Source of the DNA: Colius striatus
Taxonomy: Eukaryota; Chordata; Aves; Coliiformes; Coliidae
Assembly: GCF_028858725.1 (NCBI RefSeq)
Contig: NC_084790.1
Span: forward strand, 5,896,001-5,960,000
DNA length: 64,000 nt
Direction of reading: 5' to 3'
Shown here: positions 11,701 through 22,103 of the stretch, in pieces
How the letters are laid out: every line of letters starts with the position of its first letter
Position numbering within the stretch: the stretch's first letter is position 1
Translations under genes and position numbers: made by a program
The notes under the pieces: model-generated
Databases searched by the model: none
The model's input: only the letters and a program-made list of their open reading frames with translations
What the model was told of the DNA's origin: nothing

Positions 11701-13973
11701 GTCTCCAGCATCCTCATCAGCCCCAGCATCTCTGGGGATCCCCCCTGTGCAGGGCATGGCCCCACCCCATGAGCCCCATGGGTACCCCCATCTCCATCCC
11801 CCAAATCCCAGGGATCTATCCCGAGCACCCCTCTGCTCCAAATGTCCCCCCAGCCCAGGGGATCTGTGCCAAGCATCCCCCTGCCCCAAATGTCCTCCCC
11901 AGCCCAGGGGATCTGTCCCGAGCGTCCTCACCACCTCAACTGACCCCAGACCTATCCCACTCCTGAACCCTTGCCCTGCCTCCACCAGGCACCCCCCTTC
12001 CCTCAGATGCCCCTGTTCTGCCCCGCTGCATGTCCCTGTCCCCATATGCCCCCATGGGCCCCCATGTCCCTCACCCCCAGCCTGGGGCACAGCCCGAGGT
12101 GGGGGGGCCGGGAGGGTGTCCCTGAGTGGGGTCTCCACTGCTGCCTGTCCCCCCCAGCGCTGCTTTTCGACGGCAGCACCAACCCTGCGCACCCCAAGCA
12201 CATTGGCAGCATCGACCCCCACTGCAACGTGGCCAACGTGGTGCAAGGTCAGTGGGGCTGGGGGTGTCCCACCCCTACAGGGAAATAAGTTGGGGAGGTG
12301 GGCTTGGAGGTCTCCTCAATCATCTAATCATCTCATCCATCTTCCCCCTGCCCTGGGGAGTACTGGAAACCATTCATGTCACGGGTTTGGGTGTGGGGTG
12401 GGCCTCACCCAAGGTGTCCATGGTGCCCTGTCACTCCAGAGGACCCCAAAAACCTCCTGGATCTGTAGGGTGGAAAATATTTGAGGAGAGGGGCCCCAAA
12501 GGCTCTTCCTGCCGTGGTGCTGGGGGTGCTGACCCCTCTGCCTTCCCCTCTCAGATGCCTACAACATGGCCAAGCTGCTGTGTGACAAGTACTACATGTC
12601 CTCACCCGACCTGGAGATCGAGGAGGTGAATGGTGAGGCCAAGGGGAGGGTCCTTACAGCAGGGATTCTTGGGTGGCTCGTTTGGGGCTGGGGAGGATGA
12701 GGATGCTGACAGCTGCTCTCTTCCCTGCAGCCAGCAACTCCCAGCAGCCCATCAGCATCGTCTATGTCCCCTCCCATCTCTACCACATGCTCTTCGAGCT
12801 CTTCAAGGTAACCCCATCCAGGTGTGGGGGTGGATGAGAGTTGGGGGGCAGAGGGGGTCCCCTAAACTGCAGCGATCTCCATGCCTGCAGAACGCCATGC
12901 GAGCCACCGTGGAGAGCCACGAGAGCAGCCCACGGCTGCCACCCGTCAAGGTGATGGTGGCCCTGGGCCAGGAGGACCTCTCCATCAAGGTGTGTAAGGG
13001 AGACCACCAGCCCCAGCTGGGGGAGAGTGAGGTCCCTGGGCCCGGAGTGGGGTTGTGACCCTCTCCCCGCCGTGTCCCACAGATGAGTGACCGGGGCATG
13101 GGCGTCCCCCTGCGTAAGATCGACCGTCTCTTCAGCTACATGTACTCCACGGCACCCACACCACAGCTGGGCACAGGGGGGGCCCCCCTGGCCGGTGCCC
13201 CTCTGGTAGGTGCCATGGGGGTCTTGCACAGCCCTAGAGGGCGGTGGTGAGGATGTGGGACAGATCAGTGGCTGGGGGTAGTGAGGGGATGTTTCAGGGT
13301 GGCTGGAGTGGCACACAGGTGCTTTGGAGGGGGCATGGGGGGTGTTGAGGGGGCAGGGGGTGGTATAGGGAAGTTTGGGCTTGGCATGGGTGTGTTTTTG
13401 GGTAGCTTGGGGAGATTTTGGAAATGCCTGTGGGTGGCGTGAGGACACGTTGAGGTGCCTGGGGAAGTGTGTGTGTGTAGAGACTGCTGTGGGTGCCCGG
13501 AGGTGGCACGTGGACACTCCTGGGTGCACAGGAGCTACTTGCGGTGCATGGGGAGGGTCAGAGTCCCTAGGGGTGCTGACTCCAGCACCGGGGACCCCCC
13601 ACCCCACTTCACCCCACCTCCTTCCCCTTCCCTCAGGCCGGCTTTGGCTACGGGTTGCCTATCTCCCGCCTCTACGCCAAGTACTTCCAGGGGGACCTGC
13701 AGCTCTTCTCCATGGAGGGCTTCGGCACTGACGCTGTCATCTACCTGAAGGTGGGTCTTTACTCCAGGATGGGGGGTCCCCAGCCCTGGGAAGGGTGGTG
13801 CAGGGCCCTCCCCAGCCCCTTCTCTCCTGCAGGCCCTGTCCACAGACTCGGTGGAGCGACTGCCTGTGTACAACAAGTCGGCGTGGCGGCACTACCAGGC
13901 GAGCCAGGAGGCGGGGGACTGGTGTGTCCCCAGCACCGAGCCCAAGAACACATCCACCTACCGCGTGCCCTAA
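8732..13973 (+). CDS. PDK2: Pyruvate dehydrogenase kinase 2, mitochondrial
   Basis: Phosphorylates and inactivates the E1 component of mitochondrial pyruvate dehydrogenase. Exons: 8732-8849, 10120-10261, 11184-11255, 11473-11657, 12158-12247, 12555-12632, 12731-12807, 12891-12989, 13083-13205, 13637-13750, 13833-13973; they sum to 412 codons plus stop (human 407). Start: [17 protein letters not shown] with basic residues, then [17 protein letters not shown]. Seen: N-terminal helical domain with [14 protein letters not shown] (histidine of the kinase-like core), then the GHKL ATP fold with N-box ELFKNAMRAT, G1 box DRGMGVPL and G2 box [12 protein letters not shown]. The C-terminus ends STYRVP, with DW in [10 protein letters not shown]. 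The five extra residues come from a small duplication before GFGYG (13191-13205). Paralogues PDK1, 3 and 4 fit less well, and synteny supports PDK2. Confidence 0.96.
8849..9520 (+). repeat. PDK2: Degenerate array of GGTAAATA-like (donor-like) motifs in PDK2 intron 1
   Basis: After the exon 1 donor (CG then GTAAATACAC at 8850), the motif GGTAAATA or close variants (GGGTAAATAA, GGTGAATA, GGATAAATAA) recurs about ten times: near 9031, 9056, 9207 (GTAAACA), 9248, 9352, 9379, 9400, 9435 and 9506. Spacing is irregular, about 20-150 bp, between C- and G-rich spacers. It looks like a decayed minisatellite. The rest of the intron, 9520-10119, shows nothing recognisable. Confidence 0.65.
10262..11183. 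other. PDK2 intron 2, no gene recognised
   Basis: A 0.9-kb intron between exons 2 and 3 of PDK2. Reading frames on both strands are low-complexity, have no recognisable family, and are not conserved-looking. Nothing supported. Confidence 0.6.
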
Positions 13974-15356
13974 GGCCCCCAGGGGCTCCTCCCCTGCCTG
14001 CCGTAGCCCCCCGGGCTCCCTGCCTGCCCCCCAGGCTCCCCGGGGGGATGTTTGATGCCAACGTGGTGTTTCAGGGTCCCAGTTCTGCCTCTCGCCGCCG
14101 CCAGGGCTGTTGGGGCTCACTGGGAAGTGTGTGGTGGGGTCCCAGTGGAGTGAGGGGGTCCAAGCACCCACCCCCCTCCCCCTTGGTGGCACTTAGGTAC
14201 GTAGCAGGGGGTGGTGCTGGGGCAGAATGGAGGGGGTAGAACCTCTGTTACCCCCTCCACCCCCAACCTTGGCACCCACCCCAGGGTGTGCACCCTATGG
14301 GGATCCAACAGAGGTAGGGGACTGGTCCTTTCCCAGTATAACCAGTGGCACTTGTCTTGCCTGCTCCTCCAGCCCTGACAGGGTGGGAGGACTGGGCCTG
14401 AGTCCCTTCAGCTCCCTGCACCGTCCCTGGCATTGCACTACTGAGCTGTTCTCACCTGCACGTGCCCTCCCCACTCTGCACCCCCAGGGTGGGTTCCCCA
14501 CACGTGCTTTGACCCGCTCTGGACGCTCCCCTGCCCTCCCAGACTCCCCCACTGCTGTCACTAAATTGAATGTGGACTGAGCTCCTAGTGTGGTGTTTTG
14601 GGGTCCCAGGAACTGCCCCAGCTTTAACCACCCCCCCCACCTTGACTGGGTCACTTCTCTCGGCCCCGTGCCTCAGTTTCCCCACCCCAGGCAGTCACAG
14701 GATGGCACTTGGTAACATAGGTCCTGGGCAAGAGCTGTGCTCTGTGCCTCCTGCTCACATCATCCCCAGCCTGGCATCAACCTCTTCCCCCACCTCATCC
14801 TGTCTCCCAGCCCTGTCCCAGTGGGGCTCATGCTGGTCACTCTGGTTTGCACTGGCCCTCAATACCCTTTTATTTCCTGGGGTGCCCCCAGGGTCTGTAT
14901 TTGGGGTGGGGAGGCAGGGAGGGGGTTCAGCGTTCACTCCCCACACCCCAGCTGGGGGATGTGCGTGTCTGGAGCAGGTGAGGCCATGCACTGTCCTCAG
15001 CTGGGGCTGCGCCACGCCGGGGGGCTGGGATGAGAGGGGTGGCTGTGACCTCCTGGACCCCTCAGGGTAAGGGGGTGATGGGACAGGGGCTTGGGGGGGG
15101 GGGGGGTCTAATGTGCCATTTGCATCCGGAAAATGGGCCCATGGAGGCCCTGGACTGTGCCCGTGGGGTGCGGGGGTGCAGGCAGGGAGGGGGCGGCTGG
15201 AGGATGGGGGCACGTGCCGCTCCGTGCCCATCTCAGCCTGGCACCGCCGTCCCTTGGCCGCGGCGGCGTGTCCCGTGCCGGAGCTGGGTGTCCCCCAGGT
15301 ATCCTGGGGGGGCTGTGGGTGGGGAGGGGGTGCAGGGGCGCTCCCAGCCCCTCCCT
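13974..15356. other. Convergent 3' ends of PDK2 (+) and SAMD14 (-)
   Basis: PDK2 3'UTR from the left meets SAMD14 3'UTR from the right. No canonical AATAAA is seen for PDK2 on the plus strand; a weak candidate end is near 14560-14600 (ctaaattgaatgtgg followed by a GTGGTGTTTTGG run). A minus-strand AATAAA for SAMD14 is at 14869-14874. No other gene is seen. Confidence 0.6.
14869..14874 (-). terminator. SAMD14: Poly(A) signal AATAAA of SAMD14
   Basis: TTTATT on the plus strand, which reads AATAAA on the minus strand, about 485 bp beyond the SAMD14 stop codon. It is the only canonical signal between the two convergent genes. Confidence 0.7.
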
Positions 15357-18300
15357 TTAGCTCTGATGCTGCTCCTGGTCCTTTTTCTTCTGCTTCTCCC
15401 GCTGCTTCTCCGCCTTCTCCTGGGCCTTGCGCTCCTTCTCCACAGCCACGCTCAGCTCCTTCAGCTTCCGCTTCAGCACGGCGCGGTCCTGCGCGCTGCC
15501 CACGCCCAGCGCCTGCCCGCACGGGAGCACGGCTCAGGGAGGGCTCCACGGCCCTCACCGTGGCCTTTGGGCACCCGACACCCCTGCCCCATGGAGCAGC
15601 CCTCCCCTGCACTGCCCAGCCTCAGGAACCTGCTGCTGAGGTGCCCGCACCCAACCCCACGCACCAGCCCCTTGCACTGCACAGAACCTCTCATCCACCT
15701 CCTTGACTCATCCATTGGGATACCTGGAACCTCATCCCTACCTCCTGCCTTGAGGAGCAGCCAAATAGCACAAGAGGTTTTAGGTACCCTGTGATGAGCC
15801 CACTGGGGTACCTAGAACCTGCCTGCATCTGCCCCGTGGAACAGCCCACTGGAGTACCTAAAGCCTGTTGTCCTGTGATGAGCCCACTGGGGTACCTAGA
15901 GCCCCCCTGCATTGCCCATCCTCACAATCATCCTGCTGAGGTACCTGCACCCACTCCTGGGCATCACAGAACTTCCCATCCACTTCCTTGACTCATCCAT
16001 TGGGATACCTGGAACCTCATCCCTACCTCCTGCCCTGTGAAGCAGCCAAATAGGATAAGAGGTTTTAGCTACCTTGTGGTGAGCCTATTGGGGTACCTAG
16101 AACCTGCTTCCATCTGCCACATGGAGCAGCCTGTTAGAGTACCTAGAACCTGCCTACATTTACTCCATTGGGGTACCAAGAGCCTGTTGTCCTGTGATGA
16201 GCCCACTGGGGTACCTGGAACCTACTCAGACCTCCTGTCCCCTTGAGCAGCCTGCTGGGGTTCCTGGAACCTCTCACCCTACAGCTGAGCCTGTTGGGGT
16301 GCCTGGAGCCCCCCCCCCAGCCCTGTACCTTGAGCTTGGCACCATCAAGGTGCAGGAGCCGTGGCCCATCGATGCCTTGAGCCGAGAACTCTTCCACGTA
16401 CTGCTCCAGGTTGAGGCTCTCCAGCCACTGTCCCACCTGCCGGCACGTCCAGCCCGCAGCCGCACCGGGGGGCTCATCCAGGAACTGGGCACACGGAGGT
16501 GGGTGTTAACAGTGGGTCCTTGCAGTACCTTGAGGGTCCCTGACCACGGCACTCACCTCATCCGAGGACTGTGAGAGGGTGTGATAGGGGTAGGAGTACT
16601 TGGTGGCCGGGGGCCCGGGCAGGCGCGGGCTGGCACTGGGCGGTGGGGATTCCTCACTCAGCGTCGAGTCCTGGGGTGAGGGCAGAGCGAGGGCAGAGCT
16701 GACCTCAACACCCCAGAGCAGCGGGCAGCCCCTTGCACCCTCCCCATAGCCATCCTCCCCACAGGGCTTTGACTCCTACAGGGCTACTCGACCTCATGGG
16801 GCTTTGATCCCACCTGAAGCCATCTTGAATAGGGCTTTGATCCCTCTCCCCATACTTGTCCAACCCCATGGGGCTCTGAGCCCCCTCCTAGCTGTTCAAC
16901 GCAATGAGCTCTGCCTCTGCCCCCTATCCCTGTCCTGACCCAATGGGGCTTTATCCCCATCCCCAGAGCTGGCTTTGACCTCTTCCTCTAGTTACCTCAC
17001 CCATACAGCACCGACCTTCCCCAGAGCACCCTGGCCCTACAGGGCTGTGTGCTCGCCCACCAGGACCAACAGCCCCCCATTCCCAGGTACTGACCTGGGA
17101 GGCCGATTTGGCAGGGCTGAGCCCCTCGTGCCGGGGGGAGCCAGCGGGTGATGCAGAGCCTGGGGAGGCCGAGCCCCTCACGCTGTCCGAGAACCAGGAG
17201 AAGGGCAGGAAGGGTGAGCCCGAGGGGCGGCCGGGCCCCTCCGCTGCCTCCCTGGGGACAGAGCAGCGTTAGGGCGCGGGGGCTGTCCCCGTGCAGCCCC
17301 CCTGCCCCGCAGCCCCTCACCTGCCGCCCATGGACAGCCGGTTGCTGCCCTTCTCCTTCCGGCTCTTGCTGGAGGACGCCCGGCGCAGGGTCACCCTGGG
17401 TGGGAGGGAGGGAGGTGAGTTGGTGTGGAGACGGCTTCCCAATGGCTGTGCTCTCCCGTGGCCCCCAGCCCCACTTCCATCCTCAGAGACCCCTCTGTCA
17501 CCTTCAGAGGTCCCTCCGTTTGTCCTTACAGTTTTCTGTCCCTCCAGGCATCTCTCCATCTATTCCTCCATCTTTCCTTCGCATTTCTCCCTCTCTTTCA
17601 GCCCTGCTGCCATGCTACCTGCATCCCCCTATCCCCCTCCAGCCCTCCTCTGTCCCCTCTCCATATCCCCCCTCCAGCCCTCCTCTGTCCCCTCTCCATA
17701 TCCCCCCTCCATCTCCCTGCTCCTAGGGCTGCATCTCACCCCAGATCCAAGAACTTCCTCCGTGTTTTCTTGTCGAGGCCCACGGTGGGACTGGCCGGCT
17801 CGGGGGGGCTCATGTCCCGGCTGTCATCTGCAGGAGGAGGAGGAGGAAGGAGGTGTCCCCGCTGCCCCCCGTGCGGGTCCTGGGGGTGCTGGGGTCCACT
17901 GCGGGGGGTTGGCGGGGGGGGGGGTCTCACCTTCACTGTGCCGCTGCAGCCGAGCGTCACGGCGGGCAAAGCCGGGCGAGCTGTCGGAGCTGTGGCAGGA
18001 CTTGGGCGAGGGGGTGCCCACCAGCCCCTCCTGGGATGAGGTGATGGTGAGGGGCTGGGAGTGGCTGAGGCGGGGCCAAGGGGACCCCCAGAGCCCACCA
18101 CACCACCCCCACCTCCAAGGAGAACGCGGCGCAGCGGGAAAGGGGCGAAGGGGCCGGGAAGCACCGTGACCCTCGGCTCTAAGAGGGGGCACACAGCGTG
18201 GGGGTAAAGCCCTGCAGCCCCCCGGCGCGTCCCCATCCCCTCCCTCGGCAGCCCCCAGCCCCGCTCACCGCCTCGGGGCCCTCGTCACCCTCAGAGCTGG

Positions 18301-19568
18301 CGCTGTCTCGCAGGCGGGAGCGGGAGGGCCGGTGGCGGCGGCCCTTGGCCAGGAGCCGGGCTCGGGCCTTCTGCAGGCTCGTGTCCAGGCGCGGCGTCTC
18401 TGGAACCACAGCGGTAAAATCTGGGGGTGAAAGAGAGACCGGGGCAGAGAGAGAGAGAGAGAGAGACGGACAGACAGCGGGGATGGGAGAGGGGGCAGGT
18501 GGAGGGGGCAAGCAGGAGGGGAGGATGGAGGGATGGGCAGAGAGGAGGAAGGTGCGGAGGGAGGGAGGGGGCGACAGGGATGGTCAAACGGAGAGGCAGG
18601 GACAAGGAGATGCGTTGGAAGGATGGATGGAGAAGTAGGGAAGGAAGATGTGGGTGACAGATGGACAGTGGGTGGACACATGCATGGACAGACGGGTAAG
18701 GAAAAGGAAACACGGACAGACAGAGTAGGGGATGGGGGAGGGACAGGGAGACGGACGGATAAGGGTAGGTAAGGGAGATGGAGGGACAGATGGATGAGGA
18801 AGGACGGGAAGATGGGATGGAGGGACAGTTGGCCAGGCAGGGTCAGGGAGAAGGGGAGCGTTGGAAGGAAGAGGGCAGGCAGCCGGTCAGGGGCAGGCCA
18901 GGCCAGTGGAGGGGACAGAGAGACAGTGGGACACAGGGACAAGGGGGGGAGAGTCAAAGGACAGAGGAGATCCCAGTGCAGACAGGAGAGGGGGACAGAG
19001 GGGAGCGTTGGGGACACGGATAGACGGGACACCCCAGTAGGGTGGGACGGGACAAGAGGGACAGAGAGAAGTGTTCAAAGAGATGCCCCAGCATGGGGAG
19101 AGTAAGGTGTCCCCAAGGACAGGATGTCCCCTAGGACAAAGTGTCTCCATCCCTCAGGATCTGACCAGGCCCACCCCAACATCCTTGCTCTGCTGTGGTC
19201 TCCCTCATCTCATCCTCAGCCCAAGTGGTGGCTCTGGGCCATGTCCCCATGTCACCCTGTGCCCATACCCACCTGTCTGTGTGCCCTGTGCATGTCCCTT
19301 TGTCCCCCTGCCCCATGCACATCCCCATGCACATCCCCATGCCACCCCATCCCCTGCCCCACATAAGCCGCTCTGCAGGTGCCAGTCCCTGTGTCTGCAA
19401 GGACTTCTTGTCCCCAGGTCCAGCTGTGCCCCCACAGTCATTGCTGGCAGACAGGAGAGCACTGGGGGAGGGGGGCAGGGGCAGCAGCCAGGGGTATCTC
19501 TGTGCCCCATGGGCCCCGAGGAACTCACCAAAAACCTCATCCACATCCTGCAGTTTGGAGACTGACAT
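15357..19568 (-). CDS. SAMD14: Sterile alpha motif domain-containing protein 14
   Basis: Cytoplasmic SAM-domain adaptor; in mammals it is linked to Kit signalling in blood progenitors and binds actin-capping protein (family knowledge). Exons 5' to 3': 19529-19568, 18269-18420, 17931-18030, 17740-17827, 17321-17395, 17095-17251, 16557-16670, 16329-16484, 15357-15512; they sum to 345 codons plus stop (human 417). Start MSVSKLQDVDEVF. Conserved blocks: TPRLDTSLQKARARLLAKGR, HRPSRSRLRDSASSEGDEG, SPPEPASPTVGLDKKTRRKF, RKEKGSNRLSMGG, SYPYHTLSQSSDEFLDEP, then the SAM domain (CRQVGQWLESLNLEQYVEEF ... LLHLDGAKLK, ALGVGSAQDRAVLKRKLKEL). The end is a charged coiled coil (VEKERKAQEKAEKQREKQKK). The shortness relative to human is in the low-complexity middle, so an extra unrecognised exon there is possible. 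Convergent with PDK2, as in human. Confidence 0.92.
15690..16320. repeat. Imperfect tandem duplications in SAMD14 intron 8
   Basis: A segment near 15690-15850 recurs at about 15980-16140 (shared pieces ttgactcatccattgggata, cctacctcctgcc, agaggttttag). Around both lie many shorter echoes of cccactggggtacctagaac. The longer direct copies are about 285 bp apart. Between SAMD14 exons; no coding content. Confidence 0.8.
16671..17094. other. SAMD14 intron 6, weak repeats only
   Basis: A 424-bp intron with loose repeats of a ggggctttgatcc-like phrase (near 16797, 16833, 16870 and 16948). No gene seen. Confidence 0.5.
18421..19080. repeat. Polypurine (GA-rich) tract in SAMD14 intron 1
   Basis: About 650 bp in which the plus strand is overwhelmingly G and A, with degenerate units such as gggacagagagacag, gacggacagac and gatggatgg. 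The transcribed sense (minus) strand is therefore polypyrimidine. It is probably a decayed minisatellite family. The rest of the intron, 19080-19528, is unremarkable. Confidence 0.8.
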
Positions 19569-20069
19569 GGTGGGACAGAGCTGGGGACAGAGGGGACAGT
19601 CAGGAAGGGGGGACCTCATGCTGGAGGAGTGGGGAAAGGAACCCAGACCCTGATGCACCGAGACTCTGCAAGTGGGGTGGAAAAGGCCACCTCCCATCCT
19701 GGTGTCCACAGCCAGGCACTCGGGGGCAGCCCCTCCATGGGGATGTGGGAGTGGTGGGGATGCTCTTTCCAGGCAGACAGGAAAGGGTTAACTCTCCTCT
19801 CCCCCCGCCCCGGTTCTGGGAAGCTGGTGGGGGTCTCTCCGAGGTGGGGGCTCCTAAAGCCTCGGCAGCATCACGGGAGGCTGGTGGGGTAAGGGGAGGC
19901 AGACCCGAGCCCAGCCCCCCCTCAGCCCCTCCCTCCCCCCGGGGAACCGGGGCCACCGCGGGCTGGGGGGGCGGGAGGGGGCCGCGCCGGGAGCGGGGAC
20001 GGTACCGGGACGGCACAGCACCGTCGGGGGGGCGGTACCGGGGGAGAGCTCTTACCGGAGGTGTTGGGG

Positions 20070-20530
20070 GCTGTGCTGGTGCCGTACCGGGGATGCTGTA
20101 CTGCGGGGGAGGGGGGGCTGTAGCAGGGATGCTGTAGCGGGGGTGGGGCCGTACCGTGACTATATCGGGGCGCCGGGGTTGGGCTGTACCGGGCCGAGCC
20201 GCGAATGCTGTACCCGGGAACGCTGTACCGAGGCACGGATGTTGTACCAGGGCGGGGGTGGGCCATACCGGGGATGCTGTAGCTGAGGATGCTGTACCGG
20301 GGTGGGGATGCTGTACCGGGGGTGCTGTACCGGGGTGGGGAGACTGTATCGGGGATGCTGTACCGGGCTGGGGAGGCTGTATCGGGGATGCTGTACCGGG
20401 CTGGGGAGGTTGTACCGGGGATGCTGTACCAGGGGATGCTGTACCGGGGTGGGGAGGCTGTACCGGGGATGCTGTACCAGGGGGATGCTGTACTGGGGTG
20501 GGGAGGCTGTACCGGGGTTGCTGTAGCGGG
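20070..20530. repeat. 33-bp G-rich minisatellite upstream of SAMD14 coding exon 1
   Basis: Tandem units of about 33 bp alternating the phrases ggggatgctgtaccggg and ctggggaggctgta. More than ten partial or full copies, best preserved at 20280-20530. It lies between the first coding exon of SAMD14 (19568) and a CpG-rich block at 20570-20770 that may hold its promoter. It creates artefactual cysteine/glycine reading frames. Confidence 0.88.
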
Positions 20531-20559
20531 AGGGAACCCGCCCGGGGGTTACGCCCTGG

Positions 20560-21217
20560 TGTCCCCCCGACTCACCCGCGCTCCTCGGGCATCCTGGGCG
20601 CCTGCCGCTGCCGGGCCGGACCGGGGGGGGACACAGGAACCCGGAAGCGGCCGGGGGTGGGGGGGGGGCCGGGGTCAGCCCCGCCCGGCTCGGCTCAGCC
20701 CGGCCCGGGAGCGCGCGGCGGGGCCGGGACACGCGCACGCACCGTGCACCGCCCCCGCACCGATGCGGTACCGCCCTCACCCTCCCATTGCCCCCCATCC
20801 TCCCCACCGCCCCCGTGCCCCGGAAGGAGGAGCAGGCCGTACATAGGTACATATATATATCGTATATACACCCGCAGGTACACGTGTGAGATTAAATAAC
20901 CCACAGCACCCCCCCGGGGCTCTCGCTCCCGCCCACCCCCTTAAATAACCCCCCCCCTCCCGCCCCCAAGGGGCTCCAATCCAGTCGGATCCCCCCCCCC
21001 CCACCTCCCCCATTCCCCCCCCTCCCGGTATAATCAGCTCTGGCTCCCAGTTGCCCCCACATCCAGTTACTGTCGGAGACTCCGGGGGGGGGGGCGAGGG
21101 GGCAAAACAGAAACGAAAAATAAAGGGGTTCCCCCTGGGCCGAGGGTCTGGGCCCCCCCGACCCGGCTGGGGTTGGCCAGTTGTGGGGAGTGTCCCAGCC
21201 CCAGAGAAATACTGTGA
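20560..21217. other. CpG-rich putative SAMD14 promoter flank and AT-rich patch
   Basis: 20570-20770 is CpG-rich with GC boxes and could be the SAMD14 promoter/noncoding first exon (inference). At 20845-20890 there is an isolated AT-rich patch (acatatatatatcgtatata). 20900-21110 contains several C and G homopolymers. No coding exon recognised. The PPP1R9B 3' end should lie just to the right. Confidence 0.5.
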
Positions 21218-21223
21218 TTTATT
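21218..21223 (-). terminator. PPP1R9B: Poly(A) signal AATAAA of PPP1R9B
   Basis: TTTATT on the plus strand, about 880 bp beyond the PPP1R9B stop. A 3'UTR of roughly 0.9 kb (21200-22103) follows from it. No coding exon is seen within that interval. Confidence 0.7.
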
Positions 21224-22103
21224 TTGGGGGGAGTGGGGGGAGTATTTACAGCCGGGGAGCAGGTGGGGGCATCGCCCCCATCCTGGAGAGGACCCCCATG
21301 TGTGTATGTCCCCCCCTGCCCAGGGAAGGCGAAAGCCCCAGGCTCAGGGAGGGCAGTGGCAGCTGCTGGGGAGCACTGGGGGCACCTCCCAGCCATGCCC
21401 CCGCTGCAGGGGTTGGCAAAGGCCGAGCGGGTCTCTCCTGCCCGGCGGTGGTGGCACTGGAGGGGGCGTGGGGGAGGGGGGTGGGGGGCACTTGGGGTCC
21501 ACTCTTTACAGCGAAGGTCCTGGGCACCCAATTCGAGGGGGCACCTTGCTGTAGGAGGGGGTCAAGTCCACAGGGAGGGCCTAAAGGCAACCAGCCCCCC
21601 CCAACAGTGCTCCAGGTGAGTCCCAAGAGGAGGAGTTGGGGATTGAGGGGGGTGTCTTCCAGCGTACCCCTCCTTGCTCCCCGGTATGGCTCACATTTCG
21701 GGGGGCATTTCTGCCTCTTCCTCTCCCCTGCAGTGTCCAACCATAGGACCGGCTCAGTGTCTGGGGGGGTGGGGGTCACGTCGAGGGGAGAGTGTGCTGG
21801 AGGAGGGGGGGAGGCCTGGGGGAGGGGGGGTCGAGCCCCCCTCCAATCAGTCCATAACGTCACCACGAGACTCACACTGGACAGAGACATGAACGCGGGG
21901 TGTCCGCCCTCCCACCCCCCCCGATACACATCCTGACCCCCCTGCACCGTCTGTGCCCCTGGGGGGGGCTTGGGGGCACCAGGAGGCCTTGGTGAGGGTC
22001 TTGCCTCCTCCCCAGTGGGGAAGGGGTTGGGGAGAGGGAGTGGGACAGGGCTGGAGGGGGAGGACTGCCCCTGCCCCTGAAATCGCTGCGTTTTGAGGGT
22101 GGT

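Noticed and set aside
18421-19528. Search for the mammalian SAMD14 intronic E-box/GATA enhancer
   Set aside because: No WGATAR motif with a nearby CATCTG was seen in intron 1, which is mostly a GA-rich repeat here; absence by eye is not proof.
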